This document shows, piece by piece, positions 6,425 through 10,097 of a stretch of 10,097 nucleotides of DNA. The position numbers and the translations under genes were made by a program. Source of the stretch: JAJYVH01 sp964548595 (GTDB lineage Archaea > Micrarchaeota > Micrarchaeia > Micrarchaeales > CABMGC01); contig CAZJQO010000031.1 of NCBI GenBank assembly GCA_964548595.1, positions 1 to 10,097 of the forward strand, in the 5' to 3' direction. Position 1 is the stretch's first letter. The number at the start of each line of letters is the position of its first letter. The notes below the pieces were generated by a model, which worked only from the letters and a program-made list of their open reading frames with translations, did not search any database and was not told the origin of the DNA.

Positions 6425-7147
6425 CTACAACTGCTTCATGCGTTTGTAGCGGCCCAGCAGCAGTCGCGCATAGCCTGATGCGCGCATCCTGGAAGATATG
6501 CGTTCCACCATCTCGTCTCTGCCCATGCCCCTGGAGCAGAGCAGCACAATTACATCAGAGTGGTCTGTGGAAACGCTGTAAACGGTGAAATATTTCTTCA
6601 GCAGGCGCTTGTAGAAGGGCCAGTGCAGCATTCCCTGCGGGCCCATCGTGTAGTTGATTGCAAGTACGCCTTTGGCGCGCAACGCAGAATGCGCGTTCCT
6701 GGTGAAGCTCTCGGAGAAGAACCGCCCGGGTACCGCTGCGTTCCTCCAGTAGGCGTCCAGCACAATGATGTCGTATCTCTTCCTTGCCTTCTTGGCATAC
6801 GCGTAGCCGTCAGCGATGACGAGCCTGTCGGGCATGGCCTCTGGTGCGTTGCGCCTGGCGATCTCCGCCACTTTCCTGTCTATCTCCACAGCATCCACCC
6901 TCACGCTGCTGCCCAGCAGCCTGTGCAGCTGGTACGAGGTGGTGCCCATGCCCAGGCCTATCATCAGCACTCTCGGCTTCCTGTACGCGTAGGCGAGCGG
7001 TATGAAATAGTCCCAGTAGCCGTGCGTGTACACGGACATTTTGTTTATCACCGAGTGTGTGGCGCCGTCAAGCTTGAACATCTTGATGTAGCGCGTCTCC
7101 CCTACCTGGAGTTTCATAAGGTGCGTGTAGGCAGTCTCTTGTCTCAT
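6425..7147 (-). CDS. Spermidine-synthase-like methyltransferase-fold protein
   Basis: 240 aa, shorter than true spermidine synthases (about 280-300) because the N-terminal beta domain is cut down to about 45 residues. The Rossmann core is clear: VLMIGLGMGTTS (60-71), VDAVEID (84-90, acidic E88 for the nucleoside ribose), IADG (111-114), and YDIIVLDAY (125-133). The glycine loop is GLGMG rather than the GGGDG of aminopropyltransferases, and the region after LDAY lacks the DPxGP-type stretch of active spermidine synthases. It may therefore be a SpeE-family methyltransferase or act on another substrate. It starts 9 bp after the aspS stop and is most likely co-transcribed with asnS and aspS. No membrane segment or signal peptide was seen. 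Confident of the fold, not of the substrate. Confidence 0.75.
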   Translation of the reverse strand: MRQETAYTHLMKLQVGETRYIKMFKLDGATHSVINKMSVYTHGYWDYFIPLAYAYRKPRVLMIGLGMGTTSYQLHRLLGSSVRVDAVEIDRKVAEIARRNAPEAMPDRLVIADGYAYAKKARKRYDIIVLDAYWRNAAVPGRFFSESFTRNAHSALRAKGVLAINYTMGPQGMLHWPFYKRLLKKYFTVYSVSTDHSDVIVLLCSRGMGRDEMVERISSRMRASGYARLLLGRYKRMKQL

Positions 7148-7156
7148 GGTAGCGCG

Positions 7157-8470
7157 CTATGGCAGAAGCCTGTCCGGAGAGCGCGGGAATGCCGCGGCCT
7201 CCTTGACGCTTGCAAGGTTGAGCAGCTGCGCCGTGAAGCGCTCTATGCCAAGGCTGAAGCCTCCGTGCGGCGGCGCGCCGTACTTGAAGAAATTGGTGAA
7301 CCATTCCAGCTTCTCGGCTTCGAGTCCCTTCTCCCTTATCTGCTCCACTATCTTCTCGTACCTATGCTCCCTCTGGCCCCCGCTGCTCAGCTCCATGCCC
7401 TTGTAGATCAGGTCTATGCTTCTCGCCCACTGCGGGCTCTCGTCGACGCGCATCACGTAGAAGGGCTTGACAGCGAACGGGAACCTGTCAACGAAGAAGA
7501 AGTCGCTGCCGTATTTCTCCTTGACGTACTTGCCCAACGCCTCCTCGCCGCTCCTGCCGTAATCGCTGCCGCGCTCCACGCTCACTCCGAGCTCGCCCAG
7601 TATGTCGTATACCTTAGGGAACTTGAGCACAGGGAAAGGCACCCTGGGCGCCACGAGCTCCACGCCGAGGGTCTTCAGCTCCTCGCCGCACCTCTTGAGC
7701 ACGTTCTTCACTGCTGCCAGGGCCATGTTCTGCTCCGCCCTTACGACGTCGCGCTCGTCCTTGATGAAAGAGAGCTCGGCGGCGCAGGTCCTGTGCTCCG
7801 TAAGGTGCCTTGGAGTGTTGCTCTGCTCGGCGCGCCAGCTCGGCCCAACCTCGTATATCTTCTCGAAGCCTGCGAGCATCAGGAGCTGCCTGTGCAGCTG
7901 CGGGTCCTGCCTCAGGTATGCTGTCTTGCCGAAGTGCTGCAGCGAGAATACCTCAGAGCCGCCTTCGGATGGCATGCCCATGAGGCTCGGCGTAAAGACC
8001 TGCATGAAGCCGTGCGATGAAAGATACCTGTGCATGCCTTCGAGCACAGCCGACTCTACCAGGAATACGGCAGTCTGCGACTGGTTCCTAAGGTCGAGCG
8101 CGCGCCAGTCGAGCCTCTTGTCGAAGTTTGTTTCAGTATGGCCCTCTATGTCTATCGGCGAGGGCTCGAGCGCCTTGCCGACTATGCTTATGCTTTCAGG
8201 CAGCAGCTCAGGATACTGCTTGCTCTCCCTCTTCTCCGGCACCTTCCCATCCACCACCACGAAATCGTTTGGAGAGAGTGAATTGGCAACTCCCATGACC
8301 CGCTCGCCCGCCTTCTCCTTTATCGCAGTTATCTGGATCGTGCCGGTGATGTCGCGCACCCAGATGAACCTGCCTATCTTGACTTCGCTTATACGGATTA
8401 CCCTGCCCCCTATCTTCAGCATGCTTCCCGGTTCCGCTGCCGCGTCTCTTATGTAGGTTATTCTCAGCAT
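7157..8470 (-). CDS. aspS: Aspartate-tRNA ligase, archaeal type
   Basis: 437 aa, normal for archaeal AspRS. Charges tRNA with aspartate in the cytoplasm using ATP. An OB-fold anticodon-binding domain covers about 18-100 (RFIWVRDITGTIQIT at 34-48). The class IIb catalytic core has motif 1 around GFMQVFTPSL (154-163), the aspartate-pocket segments SEGGSEVF and RQDPQLHRQ, motif 2 YEVGPSWRAEQSNTPRHL (206-223, with R213), and motif 3 GGFSLGIERF (403-412, R411), ending FPRSPDRLLP. Two oddities stand out. The motif 2 exit reads TEHRTCAAE where relatives have roughly TEFTSxDxE, and the OB-fold position that usually carries His or Trp (used to tell discriminating from non-discriminating enzymes) reads I in GRVIR. 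The asnS stop lies 9 bp upstream, so the two are translated from one message. Confidence 0.92.
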   Translation of the reverse strand: MLRITYIRDAAAEPGSMLKIGGRVIRISEVKIGRFIWVRDITGTIQITAIKEKAGERVMGVANSLSPNDFVVVDGKVPEKRESKQYPELLPESISIVGKALEPSPIDIEGHTETNFDKRLDWRALDLRNQSQTAVFLVESAVLEGMHRYLSSHGFMQVFTPSLMGMPSEGGSEVFSLQHFGKTAYLRQDPQLHRQLLMLAGFEKIYEVGPSWRAEQSNTPRHLTEHRTCAAELSFIKDERDVVRAEQNMALAAVKNVLKRCGEELKTLGVELVAPRVPFPVLKFPKVYDILGELGVSVERGSDYGRSGEEALGKYVKEKYGSDFFFVDRFPFAVKPFYVMRVDESPQWARSIDLIYKGMELSSGGQREHRYEKIVEQIREKGLEAEKLEWFTNFFKYGAPPHGGFSLGIERFTAQLLNLASVKEAAAFPRSPDRLLP

Positions 8471-8479
8471 CCCAAAACC

Positions 8480-9778
8480 CTATGGATATACTCTGTTGCT
8501 CATTCTCGGGAACGGTATGGCGTCGCGTATGTGGTCCAGGTTCAGCAGCCACTTTATGAGGCGCTCCATTCCCATGCCAAATCCCGAATGCGGCACTGAG
8601 CCGTACCTCCTCAGGTCCAGCCACCATTCGTAGTTGCTCATGTTGAACTTGACGCCGCTGTTCCTCTCCACCTCCAGCATGCGCTCCGTCACCTTGTCGA
8701 GGCGCCACTCCCTCTCAGTGCCGCCTATTATCTCCCCGTGGCCGTGGGGCGCCTGCATGTCATCAGAGAGTACTGTTCTCGGGTCCCTCGGGTTTACTGC
8801 TGCTGAAAAAGCCTTTATCTCCTTTGGCCAGTCAGTGATGAATATGGGCTTCTTCTCTTCTTCAGTGAGCAGCATCTCCTCCTTGACGCCGAAGTCGTCG
8901 CCCCACTTGAGCTTTGTTCCCTTGCTGTTGAGCAGCTCTATCGCCTGCTCGTAGCTTATCCTCTTGAACGGCGGCTTTACGTCCAAAAGAGTCTGCTTCT
9001 CGAGTTTCAGGAGCTCTATTACGTCTTCGTCTTCCTTGGCTAACTTTCCAGCTATGTAGCTGACCAGGCGCTCCTGCAGCTCCATGTTCTGTTTGCTGTC
9101 GTAATATGCCATCTCGGGTTCGAGCATCCAGAGCTCCGCGAGGTGCTTCGTTGTCCTTGATTTTTCTGCCCTGTAAGCGGGCGCCAGGCTGTAAACCTTC
9201 TCAAGCACAGGCACCATCGCCTCAGCGTAGAGCTGCGACGATTCGGTGAGGTACGCCTTCCTGTTGAAATAAGAGACTTCGAAGAGGTTTGAGCCGGTCT
9301 CGCCTCCGGCAAGCGTTATTGTGGGCGGCGTTATCTCGAAGAAACCCTGCCTGTCGAAGAACTCGCGCGCGTACCTGAAGATATGGGAGCGCGCCATCAT
9401 GATCCCAGTCATCTTCCTGCTCCTTAGCCAGAGATGGCGTTTGTCAAGCAGCAGCTCGGTGCTCTGGTACTCTGTTATGGGGAACGGCTCTGATGTCTGC
9501 ACGTTCTCAAAGCTGCTCGCCTCCAGCTCATAGCCGGTAGGCGCCCTCTCGTCCTTCTTCACCACACCTTCCACTTTCACGCTGGACTCCACCGTGGTGT
9601 CTTTAGCCGCCTCCCACGAGTGCGGGTCTACGTTGTTCTTCTTTATTGCAACCTGGAGTATGCCCGTCCTGTCTCTTATTATCACGAAAGCTATGCCCCC
9701 GCTCTCCCTCTTCCTGTGCACCCAGCCAGTAAGGCTCGCTTTCTTTCCAGTTTTTTTGATTGCATCAGAAACGTGCAT
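8480..9778 (-). CDS. asnS: Asparagine-tRNA ligase
   Basis: 432 aa, normal for archaeal AsnRS. It attaches asparagine to tRNA-Asn directly. OB-fold domain at about 17-95 (TGWVHRKRESGG, IIRDRTGILQ). Catalytic core: GFFEITPPTI near motif 1 (145-154), YLTESSQLYAE (176-186), motif 2 LAPAYRAEKSRTTKHLAEL (198-216, R203) followed by WMLEPEMAY, which is diagnostic of AsnRS rather than AspRS; HGHGEIIGGTERE (345-357); motif 3 GFGMGMER (399-406, R406), ending DAIPFPRMSNRVYP. The ATG at 9778 is the first start that preserves the OB fold; GGTAGGG 8-14 nt upstream is a weak Shine-Dalgarno candidate. It heads an operon with aspS (9-bp gap) and the spermidine-synthase-like gene. It supports direct tRNA asparaginylation in this organism. 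Confidence 0.94.
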   Translation of the reverse strand: MHVSDAIKKTGKKASLTGWVHRKRESGGIAFVIIRDRTGILQVAIKKNNVDPHSWEAAKDTTVESSVKVEGVVKKDERAPTGYELEASSFENVQTSEPFPITEYQSTELLLDKRHLWLRSRKMTGIMMARSHIFRYAREFFDRQGFFEITPPTITLAGGETGSNLFEVSYFNRKAYLTESSQLYAEAMVPVLEKVYSLAPAYRAEKSRTTKHLAELWMLEPEMAYYDSKQNMELQERLVSYIAGKLAKEDEDVIELLKLEKQTLLDVKPPFKRISYEQAIELLNSKGTKLKWGDDFGVKEEMLLTEEEKKPIFITDWPKEIKAFSAAVNPRDPRTVLSDDMQAPHGHGEIIGGTEREWRLDKVTERMLEVERNSGVKFNMSNYEWWLDLRRYGSVPHSGFGMGMERLIKWLLNLDHIRDAIPFPRMSNRVYP

Positions 9779-9809
9779 TAACTTACCCTACCTTCTTTCA
9801 GAATCAAGC

Positions 9810-9817
9810 TTAATTAA
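9810..9817. promoter_or_regulatory. Palindromic TTAATTAA, candidate bidirectional TATA element
   Basis: The element lies 32-39 bp upstream of the asnS ATG and could drive the asnS-aspS operon with a leader of about 10 nt. Because it is its own reverse complement it could also serve the divergent plus-strand frame. Position and composition are suggestive; it is a weaker match than the TATA boxes at 871 and 6415. Confidence 0.4.
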
Positions 9818-9833
9818 CTCTGCGGAGCGGGAA

Positions 9834-9858
9834 ATCCCACATGCCTCGGCGGTGGGAT
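9834..9858. repeat. Perfect 7-bp inverted repeat in the divergent intergenic region
   Basis: ATCCCAC (9834-9840) and GTGGGAT (9852-9858) are perfect complements around an 11-base loop. It lies between the asnS promoter region and the plus-strand frame starting at 9888. It could be an operator or an RNA hairpin in a plus-strand leader. No T-run follows, so it is not a terminator. Confidence 0.45.
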
Positions 9859-9887
9859 GAAAGCGAAGGCGGAAAAGGTAGGTGAGC

Positions 9888-10097
9888 ATGGTCGCATATA
9901 ACAGGGAAAGAGATATATATTTTGTCGGCGGGAAGGATAACAGCCGCAAGGCTGAAAGCGCCAGCGGAGTGAACTCCTTCGGGAGGGATATGGGATACAT
10001 GGTTGTCAGACCAAGACGTAAAATCCAAGAAGGCAATATCGGTCACGCTAAAACAACTATGTTCGCAAGAACTACTGCGGGGCACGCAGGAAGTAAC
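9888..10097 (+). CDS. Unrecognised protein, 3' partial (cut by window end)
   Basis: An open frame begins at ATG 9888 and runs 70 codons to the window edge without a stop. A TAG in frame at 9879-9881 limits the start to ATG 9888 or GTG 9882. GGTGAG lies just before the ATG but very close to it. The protein is basic (MVAYNRERDIYFVGG, later RPRRKIQEGN) with no motif I recognise. Later in-frame ATGs at 9990 and 9999 are credible alternatives: GGGAGGG (9981-9987) is a better ribosome binding site and an AT-rich TATA-like stretch lies at 9913-9923. If so, 9888-9989 would be promoter and leader rather than coding. Divergent orientation from asnS and the intact frame support a gene here; the exact start is unsettled. 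Confidence 0.45.
   Translation, partial: MVAYNRERDIYFVGGKDNSRKAESASGVNSFGRDMGYMVVRPRRKIQEGNIGHAKTTMFARTTAGHAGSN
9941..9985 (+). promoter_or_regulatory. Tetraloop hairpins around a candidate ribosome binding site
   Basis: CAGCC-GCAA-GGCTG (9941-9954) is a perfect 5-bp stem with a GNRA loop. Next, CTCC (9974-9977) can pair either with GGAG upstream (9966-9969, loop TGAA) or with GGAG downstream (9982-9985, loop TTCG closed by C-G, the classic very stable cUUCGg type). The downstream GGAG is part of the candidate ribosome binding site for ATG 9990/9999. The repeats are seen directly; a regulatory role is inferred, and all of it is also open reading frame. Confidence 0.35.

Noticed and set aside
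6560..8020. A 486-codon open frame on the plus strand opposite aspS and the SpeE-like gene
   Set aside because: It is the antisense shadow of two genes with clear enzyme motifs. Its translation is biased and repetitive (rich in H, R, L, V, A) with no recognisable domain.
7602..8456. A 284-codon plus-strand open frame opposite aspS
   Set aside because: Serine/leucine-rich shadow of the aspS reading frame, with no motif and no promoter of its own.
9779..9990. A known structural RNA (SRP RNA, RNase P RNA or tRNA) at the right end
   Set aside because: Hairpins are present, but the SRP loop, the RNase P conserved regions and a tRNA T arm were not found.
1..10097. CRISPR array, insertion sequence or tandem repeat block
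   Set aside because: No regularly spaced repeats, transposase motifs or flanking terminal repeats were seen on either strand.

Overview
The window looks like a piece of an archaeal chromosome, most likely from a small-genome DPANN-type lineage. Micrarchaeota or a relative is a guess, not a placement. The archaeal signs are: TATA boxes 26-27 bp upstream of start codons (leaderless genes), an archaeal-type AspRS and AsnRS, a class III (archaeal pilin-like) signal peptide core fused to a LamG domain, a 23S rRNA with the archaeal/eukaryotic G at E. coli position 2058, and no 16S or 5S gene beside the 23S.

Layout. Positions 1-840 (+) hold the 3' part of a secreted pilin-like LamG protein, broken by three single-base losses, each in a homopolymer run. 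A strong TATA box at 871-878 and a hairpin-rich leader of about 170 nt lead into a solitary 23S rRNA gene (about 1061-3886, +). Its ends are joined by a long terminal/processing helix. The rRNA is convergent with, and touches, a block of minus-strand genes. Read from right to left these are asnS (8480-9778), aspS (7157-8470), a spermidine-synthase-like methyltransferase-fold protein (6425-7147), a TRM11-like SAM methyltransferase (5217-6392, own TATA box), and an AbiE-type toxin-antitoxin pair with the toxin gene first (4513-5154, then 3893-4525). At the right edge a divergent plus-strand reading frame begins (9888 onward, unrecognised and cut by the window), with hairpins around a candidate ribosome binding site.

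How the genes fit together. Most of the window serves translation: the large-subunit rRNA, two paralogous class IIb aminoacyl-tRNA synthetases in tandem 9 bp apart, and a THUMP/TRM11-like putative tRNA methyltransferase. A dedicated AsnRS means Asn-tRNA can be made directly, without a non-discriminating AspRS plus amidotransferase. The AbiE pair is an accessory module inserted between the 23S gene and the housekeeping genes. Its promoter lies inside an AT-rich inverted repeat that could be the antitoxin operator.

Most worth checking: many departures from the usual peptidyl-transferase-centre sequence in the 23S, some compensated in helices and some not; a P loop with one G fewer than expected; the three homopolymer frameshifts next door; the 23S terminator tract lying inside the antitoxin gene; the reversed AbiE order; the unusual catalytic-loop motif in the TRM11-like protein; and a possible hairpin switch over the ribosome binding site at the right edge. 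All rRNA comparisons were made by eye against remembered E. coli and archaeal consensus sequences.
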